From: Eudoraea adriatica DSM 19308
Lineage (GTDB): Bacteria; Bacteroidota; Bacteroidia; Flavobacteriales; Flavobacteriaceae
Reading direction: 5' to 3'
Length of the DNA: 64,000 bases
NCBI RefSeq assembly: GCF_000382125.1
Contig: NZ_KB907549.1
Coordinates: forward strand, 124,001-188,000
Every line of letters starts with the position of its first letter. Position 1 is the stretch's first letter. The notes below the pieces were generated by a model. The model was not told the origin of the DNA. It did no database searches and saw only the letters and a program-made list of their open reading frames with translations. A program made the position numbers and the translations under genes. Of this stretch, positions 52,504 to 62,289 are shown piece by piece.

Positions 52504-53156
52504 AATTCCTTTCCTTTGATTAAAACTTTTATTGCGGATAAAACTATAAAAATAAACCCAGCCTGAGGAATGAGTCCTAAAAGAATTGTTTTTGTAAATA
52601 TGAGAAAAATATCCTGAGCTTAGCCCTACTTAAATCATTTGGCCGAGCAAGTAAATGATAAAAAACTCCATAGTTAATTTTGAAATATAGATTTAAAAAA
52701 GGAAGACGCAATACCGGCTATTTCTTTCGCGGATTATTTGCAGTTTTCACAGGACTATATCCATTTCGGTTTATTGGCCTTCGAAATGAAGAAAGTCTTT
52801 TTGGTATCCATATCGGAGAAATTAGTGAATAGTGTTTTCCATTTAACTGCTTTCTAACCACATATTTTCTTAGTCGGACTTGCCTTACTTACAGAGCTTT
52901 CGAAGATTTAGATAAAGCTAAGAAGCAAAAGACCTAAACTGCACAGGACAGCTTTTCTGTACATATAGACGCAAAAATTGATAAAATACTGGTATTATTT
53001 ATGAAAATTGAGTTTATTTTTATCGTTACTTTTAGAAAACGATCTCGTGCAATCTGAAATAGAATTGTAATAGCCAAAAAGTAACGTAAAGAATTTAAAT
53101 AGCTTTAGTCAGGAAAAATTCTTCCTGTGTAAACCAAAAGGCAGAAAATTCTGAAT
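52504..53156. other. Gene-poor stretch of 653 bases
   Basis: No open frame of convincing length on either strand. Short frames at about 52699-52860 (plus, containing EDAIPAISFADYLQFSQ, and in another frame GYFFRGLFAVFTGLYPFRF) look mildly protein-like but are stop-interrupted. A weak TTG..TACTTTTA at 53008-53034 could be the promoter of the next gene. I see no RNA structure or repeat. Confidence 0.5.
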
Positions 53157-53696
53157 ATGGTATTTATTAGATACTTTTTTTTAATACTTTTCATGTTAAT
53201 GATGTCTGAATCTTTTGTTCTGTTTGATTTCTCCAGAGAAAGTAATATTCAAAACTGGAAAGTAGTAAATGATGGTGTAATGGGAGGCCTTTCAAAAGGC
53301 GACTTCTCTTTAAATGATGAAGGCCATGCGCTTTTTAAAGGGCATGTATCATTAGAAAATAATGGTGGTTTCTCTTCCGTCCGCTACAATCTGGAATCTA
53401 AATCGGTAAAGGCTTTCAAGAAAATAAAGTTACGCCTTAAGGGCGATGGGAAGCAATATCAGATACGGGTTAAAACCAGGGCTTCTGATTATTATTCATA
53501 TATCGCCTATATTAAGACCAATGGAAAATGGCAGACACTACAAATTCCATTCTCCGCAATGACCCCGTCATTTCGAGGACAAAAAGTAGATCTTCCCAAT
53601 TATCCGGGGCAATATCTGGAGCAGTTTGCAATTTTGATCGGAAACAAAAAAAAGGAAGATTTTGAATTGTATCTTGATAAAATAGAAATAGAGTAA
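53157..53696 (+). CDS. CIA30-family exported protein (NDUFAF1-like domain)
   Basis: 179 residues with an N-terminal hydrophobic signal or anchor (RYFFLILFMLMMSES). LFDFSRESNIQNWKVVNDGV at 23-42, then VMGGLSKGDF and GFSSVRYNLE near 65-75 give the beta-sandwich CIA30 domain. In mitochondria CIA30 helps build complex I; bacterial copies are uncharacterised and here would be extracytoplasmic. It lies 20 bases before the M28 peptidase gene on the same strand. Confidence 0.88.
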   Translation: MVFIRYFFLILFMLMMSESFVLFDFSRESNIQNWKVVNDGVMGGLSKGDFSLNDEGHALFKGHVSLENNGGFSSVRYNLESKSVKAFKKIKLRLKGDGKQYQIRVKTRASDYYSYIAYIKTNGKWQTLQIPFSAMTPSFRGQKVDLPNYPGQYLEQFAILIGNKKKEDFELYLDKIEIE

Positions 53697-53716
53697 CTGG
53701 TTTAAAAAATATATTT

Positions 53717-55927
53717 ATGACAAAAACCAACTTGTACAAAAAGACCTTCACATTGCTTTTGATACTTCTTTTTTTGAGCCTGAATGCCCAGAACATAAAA
53801 GGATTTAAGCCAGAAAATGTACAAAAACAATTAGATCTGGAAACAGCCTTTGAATCAAAAATATCTACTGCGAATTTAGATTCATGGATGAAGAAAATGG
53901 CAGCCCGGCCACATTATGTAGGTACCGAATATGGAAAAGAACTGGCAGAATGGATGTTAAAGCAATTCAAATCCTGGGGGTATGATGCCAAAATAGAAAC
54001 CTACCAGGTCCTCTTCCCCTACCCAAAAGTCAGGGTTCTGGAATTGACAGAACCCACAACCTATAAAGCTAAATTAACAGCGGTACCCGTTGAGGGTGAC
54101 GCATATACAGCTCAGGGAGATGAGTTATTGCCCAGTTATAATGCATTTTCTACAGATGGCGAGGTTGAGTCTGAACTTGTATTTGTTAACTACGGGATAC
54201 CTGCAGACTATGAAGCATTGGACAAATTGGGAATAGATGTAAAAGGTAAGATAGTAATTGCCAAATATTACGGATCCTGGCGTGGAATAAAACCTAAACT
54301 AGCCGCCGAAAAGGGTGCTATTGGTTGTATTATTTATTCAGATCCCAAGGATGATGGGTATGTTACCGGTGATGTTTATCCAAAAGGGGCATTTAAAAAT
54401 AAAACCGGTGTGCAACGAGGATCAGTAATGGATATGCCACTTTATCCGGGAGATGTTCTTACACCGGGTTATGGAGCAACCCCGGAGGCCGAGAGATTAA
54501 ACCGAAAAGATGCTCCTACGATAACAAAAATACCTGTGCTGCCTATCTCCTATGAAGATGCACAACCATTGCTGGAAGCCCTTGGGGGCCCTGTAGCTCC
54601 TGATGCATGGCGGGGAGGCTTACCAATTACATACCATATCGGACCAGGGCCTGCAAAAGTTCATCTAAAACTGGAATTTGACTGGCAACTAAAACCGGCT
54701 TACAATGTCATAGCAACCCTTACAGGTTCCGAATTTCCTGATGAATGGGTTTTACGTGGGAACCATCATGATGCATGGGTTCATGGTGCTGCCGATCCTG
54801 TAAGTGGTATGGTAGCTCTGATGGAGGAAGCCAGAGCAGTCGGTGAACTGGCTAAAAAAGGGCAGCGCCCCAGAAGAACCTTAGTCTATTGTGCATGGGA
54901 TGCGGAGGAACCGGGACTGATTGGTTCAACAGAGTGGGTAGAACATCATAAAGGAGAATTGCAGGAAAAGGCCGTAGCATATATTAATACAGATGGTAAT
55001 GGCAGAGGGTTTTTCAACGTGGGAGGCTCCCACACATTACAGACAATGGTAAGTGAAGTAGCAGAAGTAGTTACAGATCCTCAGAAAGGCGTTTCTATTA
55101 AGGAAAGAAAAATTGCCAGGGATATGGTCAATGGCGGAGACGATAAATTTGAGCTTTATGCCCTGGGATCGGGATCTGATTATACACCATTTATTCAACA
55201 TGCGGGAATTGCTTCGCTGAATTTAGGGTTTGGTGGTGAAAATGCGGGTGGAGAATATCATACCATCTATGATACTTATTCGCATTACAAACGATTTAAG
55301 GATCCTGAATTTGAATACGGAGCTGCATTGTCAAAAACAGCTGGCAGGATAGTTTTGCGTCTTGCAAATGCTGATATCTTACCCTTCAATTTTGACCCCT
55401 TAAGAGAGACTATTGCAACCTACCTTGAGGAAGTAATGAAGTCGTGCGAAAGCATGAGAAAAGAAGTAGAAAAGCACAACAAATTAATAGAAGAAAATGC
55501 ATTTTATCTGGCTGCAGACCCTGCTAAGCCCTTTGTTAGACCAGAGAAAAAGGAAAATATCCCATATTTGGATTTCACACCAATACAAAATAGCATGATG
55601 GATCTTGAAGCCACAATTGCAAAGTTTAATGCGATTAAATTAAATTCACTTTCTGACAAACAACTGGAAGCATTAAATAAACAGCTCATGCATTCCGAAC
55701 TTGCTTTAACCAATGCTTCAGGATTGCCCAGAAGATCATGGTACAAGCATCAGATTTATGCGCCAGGCTTCTATACAGGTTATGGTGTTAAGACATTGCC
55801 CGGTGTCAGGGAAGCAATCGAGCAAAAAGAATGGCAGGAAGCACGGGAGCAAATCAAAATACTCGCACAAACACTAAATAAATTAGACGATCATATTGAA
55901 TCTCTTTGTTCCATTCCATCAAAATAA
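53717..55927 (+). CDS. M28 metallopeptidase, glutamate carboxypeptidase II-like
   Basis: 736 residues, with a signal peptide (LLLILLFLSLNAQ). Domain order: N-terminal part, PA domain (about 155-320), M28 peptidase (about 325-560) and TfR-like dimerisation domain (about 600-730). Zinc-site residues in the known order: His in NHHDAW near 350, Asp in GAADPVSG near 360, catalytic Glu in WDAEEPGLIGS near 397, Asp in YINTDGNG and His in GGEYHTIYDTY near 515. Likely removes glutamate or acidic residues from peptides or folates outside the cytoplasm. It heads a run of exported proteins on the plus strand. Confidence 0.93.
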   Translation: MTKTNLYKKTFTLLLILLFLSLNAQNIKGFKPENVQKQLDLETAFESKISTANLDSWMKKMAARPHYVGTEYGKELAEWMLKQFKSWGYDAKIETYQVLFPYPKVRVLELTEPTTYKAKLTAVPVEGDAYTAQGDELLPSYNAFSTDGEVESELVFVNYGIPADYEALDKLGIDVKGKIVIAKYYGSWRGIKPKLAAEKGAIGCIIYSDPKDDGYVTGDVYPKGAFKNKTGVQRGSVMDMPLYPGDVLTPGYGATPEAERLNRKDAPTITKIPVLPISYEDAQPLLEALGGPVAPDAWRGGLPITYHIGPGPAKVHLKLEFDWQLKPAYNVIATLTGSEFPDEWVLRGNHHDAWVHGAADPVSGMVALMEEARAVGELAKKGQRPRRTLVYCAWDAEEPGLIGSTEWVEHHKGELQEKAVAYINTDGNGRGFFNVGGSHTLQTMVSEVAEVVTDPQKGVSIKERKIARDMVNGGDDKFELYALGSGSDYTPFIQHAGIASLNLGFGGENAGGEYHTIYDTYSHYKRFKDPEFEYGAALSKTAGRIVLRLANADILPFNFDPLRETIATYLEEVMKSCESMRKEVEKHNKLIEENAFYLAADPAKPFVRPEKKENIPYLDFTPIQNSMMDLEATIAKFNAIKLNSLSDKQLEALNKQLMHSELALTNASGLPRRSWYKHQIYAPGFYTGYGVKTLPGVREAIEQKEWQEAREQIKILAQTLNKLDDHIESLCSIPSK

Positions 55928-55965
55928 AATAATCAAAATTTAATCCAATCCGTTAATTTATAACA

Positions 55966-58900
55966 ATGATTTTAAAAAAGCACATATCTTATTTCGTTGC
56001 ATTAATTGCAGTAGGTTTAATGGTATATTCCTGTAGTCAAAAGTCAAAAATTCCGAAAGAAACCCCTTTAACCTATACGCTGGATTCGTTATCTGCCGTA
56101 ACGATAGCAGAATCCAGTCAGGAATATATATCACCAAAATTAGCAGAAGGATTGACTTTGGACTTATGGGCATCAGATTCATTAGCTCCGGATCCGATTG
56201 CCATTGATATTGATGATGAAGGCAATGTATACCTGACAAGAACCAACAGGCAAAAAAACTCAGAATTTGATATTCGGGGGCATCAGGATTGGATGACGGC
56301 CTCAATTAGTTTGCAAACCGTGGAGGACAGACGTGCTTTTTTACGAAAAACATTTGCCCCGGAACTAAGTAAAGAGAATGAATGGTTCCCTGATCTTAAT
56401 AACGACAGTATTCACGATTGGAAGGATCTCACCGTTGAAAAAGATGAAATATGGAAACTGGAAGACACCAACAAGGATGGTGTTGCAGATGTTTCCAAAC
56501 GTATTTTGGAAGACTTTCATGAAGAAATTACAGATGTAGCAGGTGCACTATTGGTGCGGGAGGATGATATTTTTGTTGGTATAGGCCCGGATATGTGGCG
56601 TGTGGAAGACACCAATGGTGATGGTGTTATGGATACTAAGACTTCTATTGCACATGGCTTTGCGGTTCATATTGGATTTGGAGCCCACGGAATGTCCGGG
56701 GCGATAGAAGGTCCTGATGGTAAAATTTATTGGGGAATTGGTGATATTGGAGCGAGCATTACCACCGTAGAAGGTGAAACACACCACTTACCCAATCAGG
56801 GTATGATCGTTAGGTGTAATCCTGACGGCACAAACTTTGAGGTTTATGCAAGGGGACTTAGAAATACACACGAATTTGTTTTTGATGCCTATGGCAATTT
56901 AATCTCATCAGATAATGATGGGGATCACAGAGGGGAAAGTGAGCGACTTGTGCACATAGTTGAGGGTTCGGATGCAGGATGGAGGGCCAATTGGCAATAT
57001 GGAAAATATACAGATCCTAAGAACAATAGCTATAAAGTGTGGATGGATGAAAAACTATACCTCCCACGCTGGGAAGGACAGGCGGCCTATATAATTCCTC
57101 CTATTGCCAATTACCATAATGGCCCTACAGGGATGGTTTATAACCCCGGCACGGCACTAGGCAAGGATTGGTTGGATAAATTTTTTCTGGTTGAATTTAT
57201 TGGAGATCCGGCACGGTCTCACATTTGGGCCTTTAACTTAATACCAAAAGGGGCTTCTTTTGATCTCGATAAAGAAATAGATGTATTAAGCGGGGTATTG
57301 CCCACCGGACTGGAATTCGGCCCGGATGGTGCACTATATCTTGCTGATTGGATAAATGGCTGGGGAACAAAAAATTATGGACGCGTATGGAAGTTAGACG
57401 TAACGGATTCAAAAAATGACCTGGAAGCGCAAAGGCAAGAGACACAAAGGCTGATGATTGTAGCCTATGAAGATCTGTCGGCTGATGAGCTTACTGAGCT
57501 ATTGGCTTATCCGGATATGCGCATAAGGCAAAAAGCGCAATTTGAGCTTGCAAACCGCACTTTTTGGGGATATAAGGCCTTAAAAAAAGTAATACTGGAA
57601 GATAAAAACCAATTTGCCAGAATACATGCTATTTGGGGCATTGGTCAAATTGCTTCTGACAATAACGGAAAGGCCGAACCTTTGATGGAATTATTGGATG
57701 ATGAAGATCCGGAAATTATAGCACAGGCTGCAAAGGTTCTGGGAGATGTAAAATATAAAGAGGCCGGTGAAAAACTGATTACGCTCTTGGAACACGAAAA
57801 CGAAAGGGTGCGTTTCTTCGCAGCACAGGCATTGGGAAGAATTGAGCATAAAAATGCAGTTCAGCCTTTAATTAATTTCCTGGCCACTAACAATGATGAG
57901 GATGTCTATTTACGTCATGCCGGGGTCCTGGCATTGAGTCGTATTGGCGAAATTGAACCAATAGTTGCTTTATCTGAGAGTCCGGAAAGAAGCTTGCGAA
58001 TAGCCTCGGTTCTGGTTTTAAGAAGATTACAAAATGCAGAGGTAGCATTATTTTTAAAAGACAATGACGAATATATAGTTACTGAAGCAGCACGTGCCAT
58101 CAATGACGACTGGTCAATTCCGGAAGCCATGCCTGCACTGGCAGGTCTTTTAAAGGAAGAACGGTTTACTTCAGAACCGTTACTTCGCAGAAGCATAAAT
58201 GCCGCTTTAAGAGTTGGTGGCGAGGAGGAATTGGATATGCTTATTGAATTTGCCAAAAGAACAACTGTTTCCGGAGATCTCAGGGGTGAGGCTTTGGCTG
58301 CTATAGGAACCTGGGCGTCCCCTTCCGTATTGGACAGGGTAGACGGGCGCTACCGGGGGGAAATAAATAGGGATTCAAATTTTGTAAAAGAAAAAATTCA
58401 GGGAGATATTCCAATATTCTTAGAGGACAAGGATCCTAATATTCTTATCGGCGCCTCAAAAATTCTGGGAACACTTGGAATATCGTCATACAATCCACAA
58501 CTAAAATCTATTCTAAACAGGGACCGGAGTCCGGAGGTAAGAGTAGCCATGATAGAAGCTTTGGGAGAATTGGGTGATGATAATATTACATCGGTTGTCA
58601 AAACAGGGATGCAGGACATGGATGAGAATGTACGAGCGGCCGCTGTTGGGCTAATACCCGAATTAAATATCCCAAAAAATGAATTGCCTGCAGTAATAGG
58701 TCCAATTTTTAAAAATGGATCTCTGAGAGAGCAACAGCGAATGATAGATGCATTAACAGAGATGCCATTAGATCAAAGTCGCGATGCATTCACGAATCTG
58801 ATTCAAAAAGCAGGGAGGAAGCAATTAAATCCCGGAGTAATTCTGGATCTGATTGAGGCTGTTGAATCAACTGAATCGGAAGATCTGATTGCCGGTTTGA

Positions 58901-59373
58901 GTAAACTTAAAAGCAGCGGGTATTCTGTTGATTCCTATAAAGAAGCTCTTTATGGAGGTAGCAGGCGATCCGGGGCGAATGTCTTTAAGAATAATTCAGC
59001 GGCACAGTGCGTAAGATGTCATGCTCTGGCAGGGGCAGGCGGGAAAGTAGGTCCTCCCATGGATAATATTGCCAATGTACTGAGCAGAGAGGAAATACTT
59101 GAATCCCTTATAGAACCGGGCGCCCGACTGGCCCCTGGTTATGGTTCTGTAGTATTGACACTTAAAGATGGTCAGGTTGTAGCAGGAATACTTGCGGCGG
59201 AAAACAAGGAAGAAATAATTCTTCGTACCTCGGATGCGGAACCAATGGAAATAGCTGTTTCAAGAATAAAGAAAAGAGAAAATATGCCTTCTGCCATGCC
59301 TCCTATGGGAACGGTATTGACTAAAAGGGAATTAAGGGATTTGGTAGAGTTCTTATCCAGTTTAAAAGAATAA
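55966..59373 (+). CDS. PVC-type membrane-bound dehydrogenase-like propeller, HEAT repeats and cytochrome c lipoprotein
   Basis: 1135 residues. The lipoprotein signal ends MVYSC with Cys23. Residues about 50-480 form a beta-propeller similar to the PVC-type membrane-bound dehydrogenase domain, with calcium-type loops DTNKDGVAD and DTNGDGVMD and NDSIHDWKD. Residues about 500-990 are HEAT-like repeats (EPLMELLDDEDPEIIAQAAK and VRFFAAQALGRIEH). Near the C-terminus CVRCH (1015-1019) is a heme c site with MPPMGT-type methionines near 1110. It could oxidise a sugar or alcohol and pass electrons to a cytochrome chain. Substrate unknown. It lies 38 bases after the M28 gene. Confidence 0.9.
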   Translation: MILKKHISYFVALIAVGLMVYSCSQKSKIPKETPLTYTLDSLSAVTIAESSQEYISPKLAEGLTLDLWASDSLAPDPIAIDIDDEGNVYLTRTNRQKNSEFDIRGHQDWMTASISLQTVEDRRAFLRKTFAPELSKENEWFPDLNNDSIHDWKDLTVEKDEIWKLEDTNKDGVADVSKRILEDFHEEITDVAGALLVREDDIFVGIGPDMWRVEDTNGDGVMDTKTSIAHGFAVHIGFGAHGMSGAIEGPDGKIYWGIGDIGASITTVEGETHHLPNQGMIVRCNPDGTNFEVYARGLRNTHEFVFDAYGNLISSDNDGDHRGESERLVHIVEGSDAGWRANWQYGKYTDPKNNSYKVWMDEKLYLPRWEGQAAYIIPPIANYHNGPTGMVYNPGTALGKDWLDKFFLVEFIGDPARSHIWAFNLIPKGASFDLDKEIDVLSGVLPTGLEFGPDGALYLADWINGWGTKNYGRVWKLDVTDSKNDLEAQRQETQRLMIVAYEDLSADELTELLAYPDMRIRQKAQFELANRTFWGYKALKKVILEDKNQFARIHAIWGIGQIASDNNGKAEPLMELLDDEDPEIIAQAAKVLGDVKYKEAGEKLITLLEHENERVRFFAAQALGRIEHKNAVQPLINFLATNNDEDVYLRHAGVLALSRIGEIEPIVALSESPERSLRIASVLVLRRLQNAEVALFLKDNDEYIVTEAARAINDDWSIPEAMPALAGLLKEERFTSEPLLRRSINAALRVGGEEELDMLIEFAKRTTVSGDLRGEALAAIGTWASPSVLDRVDGRYRGEINRDSNFVKEKIQGDIPIFLEDKDPNILIGASKILGTLGISSYNPQLKSILNRDRSPEVRVAMIEALGELGDDNITSVVKTGMQDMDENVRAAAVGLIPELNIPKNELPAVIGPIFKNGSLREQQRMIDALTEMPLDQSRDAFTNLIQKAGRKQLNPGVILDLIEAVESTESEDLIAGLSKLKSSGYSVDSYKEALYGGSRRSGANVFKNNSAAQCVRCHALAGAGGKVGPPMDNIANVLSREEILESLIEPGARLAPGYGSVVLTLKDGQVVAGILAAENKEEIILRTSDAEPMEIAVSRIKKRENMPSAMPPMGTVLTKRELRDLVEFLSSLKE

Positions 59374-59397
59374 TAATAATAAAAAGTTCTCTATTTA

Positions 59398-59430
59398 ATC
59401 ATTACCTTAACCCGGGTTTTTATTAATGAT
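59398..59430. repeat. Imperfect inverted repeat after the cytochrome gene
   Basis: ATCATTA (59398-59404) and TAATGAT (59424-59430) flank AACCCGGGTT. It may fold as a hairpin, but no T run follows, so termination is not clear. The rest of 59374-59561 shows nothing. Confidence 0.4.
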
Positions 59431-59561
59431 GTGGGGGAATAAGCCTGGTGGATTTGAATTATCTGGTGTTTTTTTTATAAAAAAATAACCGAATTCCATC
59501 TCAATAAGTCGAATTAAATAGTAATACTGCCTATAAACCAACTAAAGCATTAATTAGTAAT

Positions 59562-61001
59562 ATGAAATTCAAACTTTTTCTCATAATAGCTTTTATTTGC
59601 CTCCGTACCAATGCGCAAGAGCAAAAAAAGGACTATTCCGAAGCATTTAAAATTATCGAAGTTTGGCTGGATGCCCAAAAAGATTATGAAAAACTCCCGG
59701 GTATTTCAGCTGCTATAATAAAGGATCAGGAAATAATTTGGTCAGGGGCTTTCGGAAAGGCAAACGTGGAAGCAGATGTGAACACAGAAATAAATACAAT
59801 TTGCAGTATTTGTTCTATTTCTAAATTATTTACGGCAACGGCCATTATGAAGCTTTATGATGAAGGAAAGTTACGTTTGGACGATAAAGTGAGTGATCTT
59901 TTACCCTGGTATAATCTGGATCAGAAATATTCAGATAGCGGCCCCATAACAGTGCGCGGTTTATTAACACATTCATCCGGTCTGCCCAGAGAGGCCAATT
60001 TTCCATATTGGACAGGCCCGGATTTTCCATTTCCCACGCAGGAGGAAATCAAAAATGAATTAGGAAACCAGGAGACCCTGTACCCGGCATCAACCTATTT
60101 TCAATATAGCAATCTTGGTCTTACGCTTTTGGGTGAAATAATAGAACAGGTTTCAGGGGAATCATTTACTGACTACGTGGAAGAGAATATTTTAAAGCCA
60201 CTTCAACTCAATGAAACCAGGACACAACTCCCTGAGTCTTTATATGGTAGTCAACTAGCCATTGGATATTCATCTTTAGACAGAATGGGGCAACGCAAAA
60301 AAGTAAAACTATTCCAGGCAAATGGTATTACAGCTGCAGCAGGATTTTCATCTAATGTACTGGACCTGGGAAAATTTGCTTCCTGGCAATTTCGCTTAAT
60401 GGATTCAACTATCACAGAAATAATTAAGCCCTCTACACTAAAATATATGCAACAGGTACACTGGACTGACCCTGATTGGAAAACCACCTGGGGTTTGGGT
60501 TTTGCGGTATCTAAAGGCAGCGATGGCACAAAATGGGTTTCCCATGGGGGTAGTTGCCCGGGTTACAGATCCGGGATTCAGTTAAATCCAAAATCTAAAA
60601 TGGCTTACACTGTCATGATTAACGCAAATGGTACAAACCCCCATAAATATGCCACGGAAATGCATGCCATACTAAATAAGGTAAAAGGTGAATCTAAAAA
60701 TGGTGAAACAGATGAATCCACTAAAAAAGATATGACAGATTATACCGGTTATTATAGCAATCAACCCTGGGGTAGTGAAAGTTATATTTCAAGCTGGGAA
60801 GGAAAGCTGGTTATGCTGCGTCTTCCTTCTCAATCTCCTGCCAAATCCATGACTTTCCTTAAGCATGTTAAGGGAGACAATTTTCAAAAAATCAGAACAG
60901 ATGATGAACCCGGGGAAATGGTAGTATTTGAAAGAGATGAAACAGGGAAGGTTAACAGATACAGTCAACATGGAAATTATTCCAATAAAATGAGGGACTA
61001 A
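59562..61001 (+). CDS. Exported serine hydrolase, class C beta-lactamase family
   Basis: 479 residues; signal peptide (LFLIIAFICLRTNAQ). Catalytic SxxK is CSISKLF near residue 85, the Tyr motif is FQYSNLG near 182 and the third motif is VSHGGSCPG near 326 (HxG, replacing KTG). C-terminal residues 385-479 are a small lipocalin-like domain. The family includes esterases, D-aminopeptidases and DD-peptidases; no antibiotic role is implied. Its stop shares one base with the DUF3500 gene start (TAATG). Confidence 0.92.
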   Translation: MKFKLFLIIAFICLRTNAQEQKKDYSEAFKIIEVWLDAQKDYEKLPGISAAIIKDQEIIWSGAFGKANVEADVNTEINTICSICSISKLFTATAIMKLYDEGKLRLDDKVSDLLPWYNLDQKYSDSGPITVRGLLTHSSGLPREANFPYWTGPDFPFPTQEEIKNELGNQETLYPASTYFQYSNLGLTLLGEIIEQVSGESFTDYVEENILKPLQLNETRTQLPESLYGSQLAIGYSSLDRMGQRKKVKLFQANGITAAAGFSSNVLDLGKFASWQFRLMDSTITEIIKPSTLKYMQQVHWTDPDWKTTWGLGFAVSKGSDGTKWVSHGGSCPGYRSGIQLNPKSKMAYTVMINANGTNPHKYATEMHAILNKVKGESKNGETDESTKKDMTDYTGYYSNQPWGSESYISSWEGKLVMLRLPSQSPAKSMTFLKHVKGDNFQKIRTDDEPGEMVVFERDETGKVNRYSQHGNYSNKMRD

Positions 61002-62026
61002 TGAAATTTAAATCAATTTTTTTAATGCTTGGATGCGGCCTTTATATGGCCATTGCATCCTCACAGGAACTTAATACTCTGGCGGCAGAATTTTTAAATA
61101 CTCTGGATCCGGAATTAAAGTCAAGGACAATTTTTGCAATGGATAGCGAGGAACGCCTTAATTTTCATTTCGTGCCGATAATAAGAAAAGGACCCACTTT
61201 TCATGACTTTAATGACAAACAAAAAAATGCTGCCATGGCACTGCTCAGAGGATCATTGAGCAACGAAGGGTTTCGAAAAACAAAAGAAATCATAGCACTT
61301 GAAAATGTTTTACTGGAAATTGAAGGAGGTAAATTCAAAATGCCGGATGGTTCACCGGGGCGTGATGCACTCAATTATCATTTTTGTGTTTTTAATGATC
61401 CGGCGACCCAGCAGTTTTGGGGGTGGCGGTTCGAAGGACATCACATTTCCTTTAATTTTGTTGCCTCAGAGGGTAAGATTGTTGCCTCTACACCTTCTTT
61501 CCTGGGCTCCAATCCTGCTATAGTCCGAGAAGGATCACAAAAAGGCAAAGAGGTTTTAAAATTAGAAACACAACTTGGGTTTGCCCTGGTAAACTCGCTT
61601 TCAAAAGAACAGCTTGCCACAGCTCTTTTTTCTGAAGAAGCTCCAAGAGAAATTTTCACTATTAATAAACCAGTTGTAACGAATCTTGATCCCCCTGGTA
61701 TTTCCTATTCAGATTTAACCAAGGATCAAAAAGAAGCTTTAGAAAAATTATTAATGGTTTATCTGAACAATTATGAATCAGGATTTTCCCAATCTCTTTT
61801 AGATAAAATAAAGACTTCTGGAATGAATCAGCTCTCATTTGCATGGGCAGGCAGTTTAGTCCCGGGAAAAGGCCACTACTACAGAATACAAAGCCCGGTA
61901 ATTTTAATAGAATATGACAATACTCAGAACAATGCCAATCATGTTCATACCGCTGTAAGGGATCTTACGAATGATTTTGGGCGCGACCTTCTTAAGGAGC
62001 ATTATAATGAAAGTCATAAACATTAA
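61001..62026 (+). CDS. DUF3500 domain-containing exported protein
   Basis: 341 residues; signal peptide (IFLMLGCGLYMAIASSQ). Motifs of DUF3500: LNFHFVPIIRKGP near 46, YHFCVFNDPATQQFWGWRFE near 125, and HHISFNF near 148. Function unknown. Translational coupling (TAATG) to the serine hydrolase suggests a joint role, by inference. Nothing recognisable follows up to the next gene (62027-62289). Confidence 0.9.
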   Translation: MKFKSIFLMLGCGLYMAIASSQELNTLAAEFLNTLDPELKSRTIFAMDSEERLNFHFVPIIRKGPTFHDFNDKQKNAAMALLRGSLSNEGFRKTKEIIALENVLLEIEGGKFKMPDGSPGRDALNYHFCVFNDPATQQFWGWRFEGHHISFNFVASEGKIVASTPSFLGSNPAIVREGSQKGKEVLKLETQLGFALVNSLSKEQLATALFSEEAPREIFTINKPVVTNLDPPGISYSDLTKDQKEALEKLLMVYLNNYESGFSQSLLDKIKTSGMNQLSFAWAGSLVPGKGHYYRIQSPVILIEYDNTQNNANHVHTAVRDLTNDFGRDLLKEHYNESHKH

Positions 62027-62289
62027 AAGCTCGTAGCTTAGATAGTCCGGAATCAGCAAATTTTTACAGATTAAGTAAACGAATAAACCCAGCGGCCCAT
62101 GTGAGCGGCATTCATCCTTTATAATGTCCAATCTATGTGTAAACGGCAACAAACTATACAGTTTTATTCATAGACTATTTCAACCAATACAGATTTTACT
62201 ATCTTTAGAGGGAGTTGCACAAAGTTTTAAAGTGCAATTTTTCAAGTACTTCATATACATAGGCCCCAATGTATTAAACTTAAATAATT

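Noticed and set aside
59562-61001. Antibiotic-resistance beta-lactamase
   Set aside because: It has the serine-hydrolase fold with HGG instead of KTG and an extra C-terminal domain; a general esterase or peptidase role is more likely.
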